DNA of 47,221 nucleotides, from the NCBI GenBank assembly GCA_023386835.1, contig JAEWIY010000117.1, positions 1 through 47,221 of the forward strand, given 5' to 3'. Within the stretch, counting starts at the first letter, position 1, and each line of letters opens with the position of its first letter. Made by a program: the position numbers and the translations under genes. Below the pieces are notes generated by a model that saw nothing but the letters and a program-made list of their open reading frames with translations, was not told the origin of the DNA and did no database searches. Of this stretch, positions 1 to 9,476 are shown in pieces. This stretch comes from Verrucomicrobiota bacterium (GTDB taxonomy: Bacteria > Verrucomicrobiota > Verrucomicrobiia > Opitutales > Opitutaceae).

Positions 1-1
1 C

Positions 2-142
2 GATCACCCTTCGCTCGGTGTCCACTTTATCGAGGCAAGCCCAGGTTACCGGGATGTCGCTGCGCGTATTCTCAACGTGGTGACGCCTGTTTCGGCGCCC
101 GTTCCGCCACCCACAGCGACAACGCCATCAACAAAAGGCTGA
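2..142 (+). CDS. C-terminal end of an unidentified protein (partial)
   Basis: An open frame enters from the left edge and stops at TGA 140-142. The visible residues (HPSLGVHFIEASPGYRDVAA...) look like the natural end of a globular protein followed by a Pro/Thr-rich tail (APVPPPTATTPSTKG). It overlaps the 3' end of the convergent EamA gene by about 70 bases. No family is recognisable from 46 residues. It could also be a chance frame, so confidence is modest. Confidence 0.4.
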   Translation, partial: DHPSLGVHFIEASPGYRDVAARILNVVTPVSAPVPPPTATTPSTKG

Positions 143-932
143 GGAGCAACCGGGCGGGATCGGCGCTTTCGCCGAAGAACAGGAGCGAACAAAGCACCAT
201 CAGCGGGATCTTGAGGTTGTTGAAGACCGCCAGGGTGCCCGCGTTCACCTGCAAGGCGCCGACATTCCAGGCGAAGAAACTCAAACCCGACGCAATCACG
301 CCGAGGTAGAAGAGCGTCAGCCATTGGGTTCGATCGGGCTGGAAAGCGGTCCAGTCGCTCGTGCCGACCGACAGGAGTGCCGTCACCACAACCGCCCCCA
401 CGTAGAGCCAGGCGAAACACTGCCAGTCGCTGACTCCGGTGAGGCTGGGACGCACCCGCTTGTAAGCGAGCTGCCCGAGCGCAAAGCAAAAGTTGGATCC
501 CTGCATGAGCAGGAATCCGGTCCACGCCCCAGCCGAGATCCCACCCGACCACACGATCACTCCCGCTCCGACAACGGCGATCGCGGCGGCGAGCAGATGA
601 CGCCATACCAGACATCGCTCCAGCAGTCCGTGGCACAGCGCGACGTAGAACGGCGTGAAGATGGTGAAGAGCGCCACCTCGTAGGCGCGCAGGTAGGTGA
701 ACGCGCGCAGGTACAGGACGTACATCAACCCGAACTGCACCGCCCCGATGCCAGCCAGGATCGCGACCTGCCGCCAGCCGCGTCGAGGCCGGCGCAAGAA
801 CGGCAGAAAGACCACCGCCGCCAAGGCCAGCCGTACGACCGCCACCGCCTCCGGATCCAGTCCTGCCAGTCGTCCCTTGATCAGTCCCGGCGAAAACGCC
901 CAGACCAGAGAGACGAGGATGAGCAGTGGCAT
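72..932 (-). CDS. EamA/DMT-family membrane exporter
   Basis: Hydrophobic protein of about 286 residues with roughly ten membrane segments in two five-helix halves, the plan of the drug/metabolite transporter (EamA, RhaT-like) superfamily. The opening MPLLILVSLVWAFSPGLIKG matches the first EamA helix with its typical WA.. motif, and the second repeat starts near FLLMQGSNFCFALGQ. I chose the ATG at 932, directly before that helix; longer starts add an unconvincing leader. Substrate cannot be told from sequence; relatives export amino acids or metabolites. The 156 bases upstream hold only short CTCCCTGCTCCTT-type direct repeats (about 1052-1087). Confidence 0.8.
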   Translation of the reverse strand: MPLLILVSLVWAFSPGLIKGRLAGLDPEAVAVVRLALAAVVFLPFLRRPRRGWRQVAILAGIGAVQFGLMYVLYLRAFTYLRAYEVALFTIFTPFYVALCHGLLERCLVWRHLLAAAIAVVGAGVIVWSGGISAGAWTGFLLMQGSNFCFALGQLAYKRVRPSLTGVSDWQCFAWLYVGAVVVTALLSVGTSDWTAFQPDRTQWLTLFYLGVIASGLSFFAWNVGALQVNAGTLAVFNNLKIPLMVLCSLLFFGESADPARLLLSLLLMALSLWVAERAPKQASPR

Positions 933-1088
933 GGGGGAGGGAGAACGAGAAAGGGGCAGGGGGCAGGAGTTAAGAAGCAGGATTCCGATTCGAGCCATTC
1001 AGGTGTTCCGTGATCCGCACTCCATGTATACAACAACCGAATACCGTCGCTTTCCTGCTCCCTGCTCCTTGCTCCCTGCTCCTTCCAA

Positions 1089-2783
1089 CTACACCCGGAA
1101 AATCGCGCCGAGTTTTTTGCCGAGGAGCAGGCCCATGCCCACGATGGTCACGCCGAGGAACACCATCGCCCAGACGCCGAGGGCGCTGGCGATGTACTTT
1201 CCGTCCCCGAGGAGTTGGAACAGTTCGAGAATCGCCTTCGTGATGGGGTAGTAGACCTGTTTTTGTGCGAGGATCAGCGAGTCGGAGACCTCGAGCATCG
1301 CAAAGGCAAACGCCAGCAGGCCACCGGCGATCAGGTTGGCCGTGATCAACGGCAGCGTGACCTTGATGGTGGCGCGCAGCGGCGGTGCGCCGAGGTTCTG
1401 GGCCGCCTCCTCCAAGGTCTCGCTGGTTTGCTGAAAACCCGCGACCGCGGAGCGCACGACGTAGGGCAGGCGCCGGACCGAATACGCGATGATCAGCAGC
1501 ACCGTGGGGTTTTCGATCGGATTGATGAACGAGAAGAAGCGTCCTTCCTGGCTCATGGCCAGATAGCCGAACGCGAGCACGAGACCGGGCACGGCCAGGG
1601 GCAGCATCGCCAGGAAATCCAAGACCTGGCGCCCCTTGATCTTCGAGCGCACCACCACGTACGCGATCGCGATGCCGAGCGCGATGTCGATCAGCGTTGA
1701 GATGCTGGCAAACTTCAGGCTGTTCGCGATCGCGGGAACGGTCAGGTCGTGCCCAAGCGCGATTCGGAAGTTTTCAAGGGTGAAGTCCGTTGGCAGCACC
1801 GTCCGGTACCAATCGTTCGAGAACGCCACCAGGATCACGCCGAGGTGCGGGAGCACCGCGACCAGCGTCACGCCGGCGAACGCGACCGTACACAGCCACG
1901 CGCGCATTGTCGGCAGCGGACGCGCGCCGCCACTGCTGGTCGCCTTGGCCATCATCGCGTAGGACTGCCGGCCAAACAGACCCTTGCCGAGGGCGTATAG
2001 GAGGACGGTGCTGGCCAGCATCACGGCGACCAACGTGTAAGGGAACGGATTCCCACCGATGTCCTTCAACCCATAGAAAATCTGGACCGAGGTGACTTGC
2101 GGGTAATCGAAAATCAGCGGCACCCCGAGTTCGGTGAACGCCCAGATGAAGACGATCGTGCCGCCCGCAAAGAGTCCGGGTTTGATGAGCGGCAGCGTGA
2201 TCTTGAAGAACCGTCGGAAGCCGGTGCACCCGAGGTTCTGCGCCGCTTCTTCCATTGCCGGGTCGACGTTGGCCAGCGCCGCGACGGCGTTGAGGTAAAT
2301 AATCGGATACAACGACAGCGACTGGACCGCCGCGATGCCCCAGAAACGGCTCGTGGCAAACCAGTCGTAGGCCCACGTCTCGGGTGCCAGCCCGAGGGTG
2401 ATCAACAGGCCGTTGAGCGCACCGTATTGGCCGAAGATCTGTTTGATCCCGATCGCACCCACGAAGGGTGGAAGGATCATCGGAATCAGGATCAGCGAGC
2501 CGAGCAGGGCTTTGCCCGGAAAGAGGAAACGATCACTCAGGAACGCCAGCGGCAGCGCCACCAGAACCGAAAGCGTGGTAGTGGCGCACGCCAGCGCGAA
2601 CGACGTCGTGAGCCCGCCCCGATAGACCGGGTCATTTAACAGCGCCCACAGGTATTCGAAGGTCAACGCGCCGTCGGCGTCGACGAAGCCGCCGCGCAGA
2701 ATCTGCAAAATCGGCCAGAGGAAAAACGCCGCAAAGAATGCGGCCGTGAACGCAAAGACGAGGCGGGCAAAACCCTTCGACAT
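1089..2783 (-). CDS. Fused two-domain ABC permease, iron(III)/thiamine/phosphonate type
   Basis: Inner-membrane protein of 564 residues made of two permease modules in tandem (about twelve helices). Each module has an EAA-type loop that contacts the ATPase: EEAAQNLGCTGFRRFFKITL in the first half and EEAAQNLGAPPLRATIKVTL in the second. This internal duplication is typical of FbpB (ferric iron), ThiP (thiamine) and 2-aminoethylphosphonate importers. The start at 2783 (MSKGFARLVFAF...) precedes the first membrane helix; the frame extends further upstream with a low-complexity Arg/Ala leader that I reject. No matching ATPase or binding protein lies beside it here, so its partners must be elsewhere and the substrate is unassigned. 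Confidence 0.85.
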   Translation of the reverse strand: MSKGFARLVFAFTAAFFAAFFLWPILQILRGGFVDADGALTFEYLWALLNDPVYRGGLTTSFALACATTTLSVLVALPLAFLSDRFLFPGKALLGSLILIPMILPPFVGAIGIKQIFGQYGALNGLLITLGLAPETWAYDWFATSRFWGIAAVQSLSLYPIIYLNAVAALANVDPAMEEAAQNLGCTGFRRFFKITLPLIKPGLFAGGTIVFIWAFTELGVPLIFDYPQVTSVQIFYGLKDIGGNPFPYTLVAVMLASTVLLYALGKGLFGRQSYAMMAKATSSGGARPLPTMRAWLCTVAFAGVTLVAVLPHLGVILVAFSNDWYRTVLPTDFTLENFRIALGHDLTVPAIANSLKFASISTLIDIALGIAIAYVVVRSKIKGRQVLDFLAMLPLAVPGLVLAFGYLAMSQEGRFFSFINPIENPTVLLIIAYSVRRLPYVVRSAVAGFQQTSETLEEAAQNLGAPPLRATIKVTLPLITANLIAGGLLAFAFAMLEVSDSLILAQKQVYYPITKAILELFQLLGDGKYIASALGVWAMVFLGVTIVGMGLLLGKKLGAIFRV

Positions 2784-2902
2784 CGGGCCGCAATCTGCGG
2801 GGGCGCTCCCGCCACGTGAACCACAAAATTGCGGTCGCGCACCTTCGCGGAGGGCCATGGGCCCGCCAAGGGCCGAAGCCCCGGCGCTCCCGCGCGGCCG
2901 GC

Positions 2903-4324
2903 TCAGTTTCGAGCGTCGCGCTCGACCCGGTTCGAGACCCGAAGCGACTTCGCGCTGCTCAAGGCGCGCTCGATCATCCGCGCGAGATACGACTGCTCCG
3001 GCCCGACTTGGGCCAGTTTCAACGCGCGGCGGTAGCTCTCCGCGGCCGCGGCAAAGTTCTCGCGGCGCCACTCCAGTTCACCAATCACCGCGTGAAGCAG
3101 ATAGTGCGATTCCAGTCGGTCCCGCTGTTCGATTTGCTCAATCGCCGTGAGCGCCGCGTCCGGTCCGTGAACGTTGGCGACGGCGACCGCGCGGTTCAGG
3201 GCGACCACCGGCGATGGTTTGAGCCGGAAGAGCTCGTCATAGTGATGGAGAATGCGGGCCCAGTCCGTCGACGCGTAGTCACGCGCCAGGCAGTGACACG
3301 CCGCGATGCCAGCCTGCAGGTGGTACTCGCTCAAGTCGTCGCCCGTGGCCGCCTGCGCCAGGTGTTGCAAACCGCGCTCAATCATTTGCGGGTCCCACTT
3401 GGAGCGATCCTGATCGTCGAGCCGGAGCAGGTAACCCTGTTCATCCAACCGCGTCGGGAAGCGCGCGCTCGTCAGCAACATGAACGCGAGCAACGCGTGG
3501 CTGCGTGGCGTATTGCCCACCGGATGTTGCACCAACAGGAGTGCGAGTCGCATCGCCTCTTCACACAGGTCCTCGCGCAGCAATTGGTCGCCGGAGGAGG
3601 CCTTGTAACCTTCGTTGAACAGCAAATAGAGCGCCGCATGAACGCCCTCCAGTCGCGGCGCCAGCGATTCTCCTTCCGGGATTTCGAAACCGAGATGAGC
3701 CTGCCGGATCTTCTGCTTCGCCCGCGTCAGCTGTTTCTCCACCGCGGCCTCACTGCTCAGGAACGCGCGCGCGATTTCGCCGGTGCTGAATCCGCAAAGC
3801 ACCTTCAGCGCCAGGGCGACCTGTGTATCCGGCGTCAGGATCGGGTGGCAACAGATGAACATCAGTCGCAACGCGTCGTCGCGGATCACCTGGTCCGGGT
3901 CGGGCGTGCCAGCCGGTGAACTCATCTGCTCAAAGTGCGTGATGACAGCCGGCTCCTTCGCCAGTGACATCTTGCGATGACGCAGGGCATCCCGGGCGAG
4001 GTTCATCGCCACGCGGGTGATCCACGCGGACGGATTGGCTGGAAACCCGCTGATCGACCAGCTCTTCAGTGCCCGTAGCATGGCTTCCTGCGCCACGTCC
4101 TCGGCCAGGGTCAGGTTTTGCGGGCCGAGCAGTCGAATCAACGTCCCATGCAAGCGGCCGGTTTCATGACGGAAGAAGTGCTCGACGATGCCCGGAGGGG
4201 TCGCTCCCGGTTGACCGGCTTCGGGTGCAATGTCGGTGGTTTCCGCCGCGGCGCCAGAGTGGGCGGCGTTGGTCTGCCGGTCGGTCATGGCAACGGTCAG
4301 GTGATCGGAAGGCGAAGGGAGCAT
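2903..4324 (-). CDS. ECF42-like RNA polymerase sigma factor with TPR-like C-terminus
   Basis: Of 473 residues, about 40-110 form sigma region 2 (HETGRLHGTLIRLLG..., LAEDVAQEAMLRALKSW, AWITRVAMNLARDALR) and 150-215 region 4 (VALALKVLCGFSTGEIARAFL, a helix-turn-helix). The remaining half is a helical repeat domain (DUF6596/TPR-like) containing LLFNEGY and RAVAVA..HGPDAAL. That architecture is the ECF42 group, in which the C-terminal extension replaces an anti-sigma factor. ECF42 genes usually sit with a DGPF/YCII-domain gene; none is visible, and the next gene downstream is the ABC permease 119 bases away. The start could be 4324 or the ATG at 4288 (MTDRQTN). Confidence 0.85.
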   Translation of the reverse strand: MLPSPSDHLTVAMTDRQTNAAHSGAAAETTDIAPEAGQPGATPPGIVEHFFRHETGRLHGTLIRLLGPQNLTLAEDVAQEAMLRALKSWSISGFPANPSAWITRVAMNLARDALRHRKMSLAKEPAVITHFEQMSSPAGTPDPDQVIRDDALRLMFICCHPILTPDTQVALALKVLCGFSTGEIARAFLSSEAAVEKQLTRAKQKIRQAHLGFEIPEGESLAPRLEGVHAALYLLFNEGYKASSGDQLLREDLCEEAMRLALLLVQHPVGNTPRSHALLAFMLLTSARFPTRLDEQGYLLRLDDQDRSKWDPQMIERGLQHLAQAATGDDLSEYHLQAGIAACHCLARDYASTDWARILHHYDELFRLKPSPVVALNRAVAVANVHGPDAALTAIEQIEQRDRLESHYLLHAVIGELEWRRENFAAAAESYRRALKLAQVGPEQSYLARMIERALSSAKSLRVSNRVERDARN

Positions 4325-4420
4325 GTCCGACTCACCCGACGATCGCGGGCGGCGGAAACGGACACCAGAAAAGCGATGAGTCCGGAAAGCACCCGGCGCA
4401 AGCGCGCAGGCTGTCAGGAA

Positions 4421-4434
4421 TTAGACTCGGCTAA
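4421..4434. promoter_or_regulatory. Putative metalloregulator operator (TTAG-N6-CTAA)
   Basis: TTAGACTCGGCTAA lies 26 bases before the metal-import operon. The arms TTAG and CTAA form an inverted repeat of the kind bound by DtxR/MntR-family repressors. A TTGACT element at 4444 could be a -35 box, which would leave the palindrome just upstream of it. Supported only by motif appearance and by the DtxR-like domain encoded in the same operon. Confidence 0.35.
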
Positions 4435-4460
4435 CTTTGTTACTTGACTAGAATACTCGA

Positions 4461-5393
4461 ATGGTTTGCTTCGCTGCCATGGTCATCCGGACCCTATTGC
4501 GCCTGGTGGGGTGGGTTGTGGGGTCCTGCCTGTTATTCAGCGTGGGTGGGGCAGCTCCGCTGCGTGTCGTGACGACCACGTCGATGGTCACCGATCTGGT
4601 GCGACAGGTGGGCGGAGACGACATTGTGGTCGAAGGGCTCATGGGGCCGGGAGTTGATCCGCACCTCTACAAACCCAGCGCTTCCGATGTGATCAAACTT
4701 CGGAAGGCTGACGTGGTTTTCTATAATGGCCTGCTGCTGGAAGGAAAGATGACCGACCTGTTTGAGCGGATGGCGCGGGGAAAACGCGTGGTGCGCGCCC
4801 TGGCCGACAGCGTATCACCGGATCGGCTACTGCGTCCGGCCGAATTTGAGGGACATCCGGATCCGCATCTCTGGTTCGACGTGGAACTCTGGGCGGAAGC
4901 GGTGACGAGTGTGGTGGACGGCTTGGCCAAAGCCGATCCGGCCCACGCCGACGATTATCGCCGCCGCGGTGAGTTGGTGCGCGCTTCGTTGCGCGACTTA
5001 CATTCCTGGGCGAAGGCAAAAGCGGCGGAACTGCCGCCCGAACGGCGGATCCTGATCACCAGTCATGACGCCTACAATTACTTCGGACGCGCCTACGGCT
5101 TTGAGGTGGTCGGCTTGCAGGGGATCTCCACGGTGAGCGAGGCCGGATTGGCGGACATGGCTGCCTTGGTCGACCTCATCAAGGCCCGCGGCTTGAAGGC
5201 GATCTTTGTCGAGTCGAGCGTGCCACCGGCGACGATCCGCCGCATCGCGCAGGACGCCGGTGTGAAGGTGGGCGGCGAATTGTTCTCCGACGCCATGGGC
5301 GAGCGCGGGCAGATCGAGAACGGGTATGACCTCGGCACCTACGAGGGCATGATCAAACACAATCTCAATACGATCGTGGAGGCGCTCAAATGA
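4461..5393 (+). CDS. Metal-ion ABC transporter substrate-binding protein (TroA/ZnuA/MntA family)
   Basis: Exported protein of about 310 residues, residues 10-32 being a hydrophobic signal segment. It binds Mn2+, Zn2+ or Fe2+ in the periplasm and hands it to the permeases encoded downstream. Expected ligands are visible: His68 (DPHLYKP), His136 (DPHLWFD), His202 (SHDAYNYFGRAYGF) and Asp279 (FSDAMG). The 3His+Asp set resembles TroA rather than the PsaA type with Glu at the third position. The start may be 4461 or the ATG at 4479; neither has a clear ribosome-binding site. First gene of a five-gene operon; its stop overlaps the next start (ATGA). Confidence 0.9.
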   Translation: MVCFAAMVIRTLLRLVGWVVGSCLLFSVGGAAPLRVVTTTSMVTDLVRQVGGDDIVVEGLMGPGVDPHLYKPSASDVIKLRKADVVFYNGLLLEGKMTDLFERMARGKRVVRALADSVSPDRLLRPAEFEGHPDPHLWFDVELWAEAVTSVVDGLAKADPAHADDYRRRGELVRASLRDLHSWAKAKAAELPPERRILITSHDAYNYFGRAYGFEVVGLQGISTVSEAGLADMAALVDLIKARGLKAIFVESSVPPATIRRIAQDAGVKVGGELFSDAMGERGQIENGYDLGTYEGMIKHNLNTIVEALK

Positions 5394-6202
5394 TGTTCCT
5401 GGCCCGTCGTGCCTCGTTTTCCGCCTCGGTCGTCAGCAGCATCTTCTTCGCCGCTGCTGCGTGGGCGGACCGCCCAATGTCCACGGATCGTCCAGACGCG
5501 ACGGAGAGTCCGTTCACCGTTGAGCCCGGTCGCTATCAAATCGAAGCCAGCGCGGTTTCCTTCACTCGCGAGCGGCACCGACCGGATCATGAGCCGGTGC
5601 GGGAGACGGAATGGAACCTGGCGCCCGTCAACCTGCGTATGGGTGTGTCCCCGTCCGCGGAGGTTCAGCTGATCCTCGACAACTACCGCAACGTCGAGCA
5701 GGTCGATCTCCGCACCGGCGCGCGTGAACGGGTGACTGGTTGGGGTGACGTCACGCTGCGGTTCAAACAGAACCTGTGGGGCAACGACGGCGGCGATTCG
5801 GGCCTTGCGTGGATGCCGTGGGCGAAACTGCCAACCGCCGCCGACGGCTTGGGCAATGACCACGTCGAGGGCGGACTGATCGTGCCGTATGCGCGCGAGC
5901 TCGGTGGCGGGTGGTCGCTGGGTCTGATGACAGAGCTGGATCTCTTGTATGAAGAAACCCGCGACACGCACGAGGCGGTCTGGCTGAACACCGCCACGGT
6001 GAGCCGGGAACTCGGCGGGGCCTGGGGTGGCTTTCTCGAGCTGGCGTGGGAGGTCGGAATGGGCCGGCCGGCGGGCACGTTCAACACCGGCGTCACCTAT
6101 ACGATCAATGATGACTCCCAGCTGGACGCAGGAGTCTTCCTCGGTCTGACGCGCGCGGCCCCGGACATCCAGGCGTTTGTCGGCTGGGCGCGCCGGTATT
6201 GA
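5390..6202 (+). CDS. Outer-membrane beta-barrel, 'transporter/MetA phenol-degradation' type
   Basis: A 270-residue protein with an N-terminal signal peptide (hydrophobic to about residue 25, cleavage near AAAWA-DRP) followed by alternating amphipathic strands rich in W, Y and G and a C-terminal aromatic (WARRY). The STDRPDATESPFTVEPGRYQIE opening and repeated strand pattern fit the PF13557-like family of outer-membrane proteins. It overlaps the metal-binding protein gene by 4 bases and precedes the ATPase by 3, so it is embedded in the import operon. I infer that it could bring the metal, or a chelate of it, across the outer membrane. Family assignment moderate, function inferred. Confidence 0.7.
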   Translation: MMFLARRASFSASVVSSIFFAAAAWADRPMSTDRPDATESPFTVEPGRYQIEASAVSFTRERHRPDHEPVRETEWNLAPVNLRMGVSPSAEVQLILDNYRNVEQVDLRTGARERVTGWGDVTLRFKQNLWGNDGGDSGLAWMPWAKLPTAADGLGNDHVEGGLIVPYARELGGGWSLGLMTELDLLYEETRDTHEAVWLNTATVSRELGGAWGGFLELAWEVGMGRPAGTFNTGVTYTINDDSQLDAGVFLGLTRAAPDIQAFVGWARRY

Positions 6203-6205
6203 CTC

Positions 6206-6970
<765 letters not shown>

Positions 6971-6971
6971 G

Positions 6972-8426
6972 ATGATTCGTCTGGGTTCAGGTCGTGCCTG
7001 GTTGGGATGCCTGCTTCTCTTGGGCAGCGCCGGATGGGCGCGTGCGGCGAGCGTGAGCGACCTCGCGGCCACCGAGTGGATGGATCAGGCCGCGCGGTTC
7101 TTCAGCTTTCGAGATCCCTCGCTTCGCTACGCGCTCGCGGGTGCGATGTTGCTCGGCGTGAGCTGCGGATTGCTCGGCACGTTCATCGTCGTTCGGAAGC
7201 TCGCGTTGGTGGGTGACGCGTTGTCGCACGCGGTCCTGCCGGGTGTGGCTCTTGGATTCCTGTGGAACATGACCAAGGATCCGCTCGCCATCTTCATCGG
7301 TGCGGTTGGGGCCGGGTTGATCGGCACGATGATGGTCAGCGCGATCACCCAAACGACGCGCCTCAAGGAGGACACCGCGCTCGGACTGGTGCTCGCGTCC
7401 TTTTTCGCCGTGGGGATGTGCCTCGTGACGATGATCCAGCGCCTGCCGTCGGGCAACAAGAGCGGCTTGGACAAGTTCCTGTTTGGACAAGTCGCGGCGT
7501 TGGGGGCCGATGACATCCTGCTCATGTCGATCGTGACCGCGTGTGCGGTCGCCCTCATCACGCTGTTCTACAAGGAACTCCTGACCCTGAGCTTTGACGC
7601 CGCTTTTGCGCGCTCGGTCGGGCTGCCCACGCGTTGGCTGCATCACGGGCTCATGTTGCTGCTCGCCGCATCCGTGGTGATTGCGCTGCAGGCCGTGGGG
7701 GTCGTGCTCGTTTCGGCCATGTTGATCACTCCGGCGGCGGCGGCCTATCTGCTGACGGATCGATTGCACCGGATGCTCTGGCTCGCGGCTTTCTTTGGCG
7801 TAATGGCGGGCGCGATAGGCGCCTTTTTTTCGTTTGTCGGCCGAAGCCTGCCGACTGGCCCTTTGATGGTGATCGCCGCCAGCGTGGTTTTTGCCGGGGC
7901 CTACCTGTTCGGACCCCGGCACGGTGTGGTCGCGCGGTGGTGGCGCCAGCGCCGGGGGCGCGCGCGTACCCAACGAGAGAATACACTGAAGGCGCTTTAC
8001 CATGTGACGGAGGCAGGCGGCTTCCGCCACGAGGGTGTCACGCTGGAAGAGCTGGCGGAGCGCCGGCGTGAGCCGCTGGAGGAGGTGACCCGGCAGGCGC
8101 GGGCCCTGTCTCGTCACGGGCTGGCGACGATCGACCGCGATGTCGTGTATTTCACGCCGTCTGGCCGGCAGCGCGCCAACGAGATTGTGCGCAACCACCG
8201 GCTGTGGGAGCTCTACCTGACCAATTCCGCCAACATCGCTCCGGATCACGTGCACGAGGACGCGGAGAAGATCGAGCACGTGCTGGGCGAGGCGGTTGTC
8301 CGCGACCTGGAGCGAAGACTCAATTACGCCACCACTGATCCGCACGGGCGCCGAATCCCGTCACCGGCCAGTATCCACCGGTCGGGTGCAGAAGACCGTG
8401 ACAACTTGCCGCCACCCACCGCATGA
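6972..8426 (+). CDS. Metal ABC permease fused to a DtxR/MntR-like regulatory domain
   Basis: A 484-residue fusion. Residues 1-35 are a leader-like hydrophobic segment; roughly 50-330 are an ABC-3 family permease with eight or so helices (GDALSHAVLPGVALGF, LGLVLASFFAVGM, FYKELLTLSFDAAFARSVG, SAMLITPAAAAYLL). After an Arg-rich linker (WWRQRRGRARTQREN) residues about 345-470 form a winged helix plus dimerisation segment of the DtxR/MntR type (LEELAERR..LEEVTRQARAL, VYFTPSGRQRANEIVRNHRLWELYL, HVHEDAEKIEHVL). ATG 6972 follows the ATPase stop by one base and is preferred over upstream TTG 6951. The domain may sense cytosolic metal and gate transport, or be released as a repressor; both are inferences. 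Confidence 0.88.
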   Translation: MIRLGSGRAWLGCLLLLGSAGWARAASVSDLAATEWMDQAARFFSFRDPSLRYALAGAMLLGVSCGLLGTFIVVRKLALVGDALSHAVLPGVALGFLWNMTKDPLAIFIGAVGAGLIGTMMVSAITQTTRLKEDTALGLVLASFFAVGMCLVTMIQRLPSGNKSGLDKFLFGQVAALGADDILLMSIVTACAVALITLFYKELLTLSFDAAFARSVGLPTRWLHHGLMLLLAASVVIALQAVGVVLVSAMLITPAAAAYLLTDRLHRMLWLAAFFGVMAGAIGAFFSFVGRSLPTGPLMVIAASVVFAGAYLFGPRHGVVARWWRQRRGRARTQRENTLKALYHVTEAGGFRHEGVTLEELAERRREPLEEVTRQARALSRHGLATIDRDVVYFTPSGRQRANEIVRNHRLWELYLTNSANIAPDHVHEDAEKIEHVLGEAVVRDLERRLNYATTDPHGRRIPSPASIHRSGAEDRDNLPPPTA

Positions 8427-9451
8427 ACGCGCTTTGGCCAGAGTTCGACGCCCATCGGATCTTTGTCGCGCCGTGGACGACGGACGTGGCGATCTTCGGT
8501 TGGATTGCCCTGATGGGATTCTTCGTCGCGGCCGCGTGCGGCATGGTGGGCAACTATCTTATTCTCCGCCGCATGGCGCTGATCGGCGATGCGGTCAGTC
8601 ATAGCGTCCTGCCCGGTCTCGTGATCGCGTTCCTGCTGTCGCAGAGCCGCAGCACGGGCGCGATGTTCATCGGGGCGCTCGCGGCCGGGGCGGCGACGAC
8701 GTTGCTGATCGACGCGATTCACCGGCGCACGCGCGTGAAGCAGGACGCGGCGATTGGGATCGCGTTCTCGACGCTGTTCGCGATCGGGGTGCTGCTCACG
8801 GTCATCTACGCGCAGCAGATTGATCTCGATGCCGACTGTGTGCTGTACGGTGAGATCGCGTTCGTTCCGCTGGAGCCGTTTGTTCAGATCGGATCGATCG
8901 TCCTGGGCCCGGAGTCGCTCGTCCGCATGGGCGGCGTATTGCTCGTGCTCGGGCTGCTCGTGGCGCTGTTCTACAAGGAACTGCTCGTGACGTCGTTTGA
9001 TCCAGGGCTTGCGCGGTCGCTCGGCATTAACCCGACGTTCTTCCACTACGCGCTGATGGCGGCGCTTTCGATCGTGGTCGTGAGCGCTTTCGAAGCGGTC
9101 GGTGCGATCCTCGTGATCGCCATGCTCATTCTTCCGGGCGCGACAGCCTCGCTGTTGACGCACCGCCTCAGCTACGTGCATGCGCTCAGTTTGCTGCACG
9201 CGGCGCTCAGCTCGGTGGGAGGAATCACGCTCGGCGTGTGGCTGGACTGCTCGCTGGCGGCGGCGATGGTGGTTGCGGGAGCCTTTCTGTTTGGGCTCAC
9301 CTGGCTGTTTGCTCCGCAGAATGGGCTGGTGGCGCGCTGGCGTCACCACGCCGCGGCTGAACCTTTGCCGCCTCGGCCGTTGACCCATGCGCCAAACGCA
9401 TCCGGTCCGACCGTGGGATCAGCGGACCGAGCCGCCTCGAGCCCCAAATGA
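8423..9451 (+). CDS. Metal ABC transporter permease, second subunit
   Basis: A 342-residue ABC-3 family inner-membrane permease, last gene of the metal operon and overlapping its neighbour by 4 bases. Conserved features are MVGNYLILRRMALIGDAVSHSVLPG, AIGIAFSTLFAIGVLL, FYKELLVTSFDPGLARSLGI and IAMLILPGATASLL. It lacks the C-terminal DtxR-like extension of its paralogue and ends in a polar tail of about 40 residues. The two permeases presumably form a heterodimeric channel. Confidence 0.9.
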   Translation: MNALWPEFDAHRIFVAPWTTDVAIFGWIALMGFFVAAACGMVGNYLILRRMALIGDAVSHSVLPGLVIAFLLSQSRSTGAMFIGALAAGAATTLLIDAIHRRTRVKQDAAIGIAFSTLFAIGVLLTVIYAQQIDLDADCVLYGEIAFVPLEPFVQIGSIVLGPESLVRMGGVLLVLGLLVALFYKELLVTSFDPGLARSLGINPTFFHYALMAALSIVVVSAFEAVGAILVIAMLILPGATASLLTHRLSYVHALSLLHAALSSVGGITLGVWLDCSLAAAMVVAGAFLFGLTWLFAPQNGLVARWRHHAAAEPLPPRPLTHAPNASGPTVGSADRAASSPK

Positions 9452-9476
9452 TCCTGACGCACCGGGAGCAGCGCGC

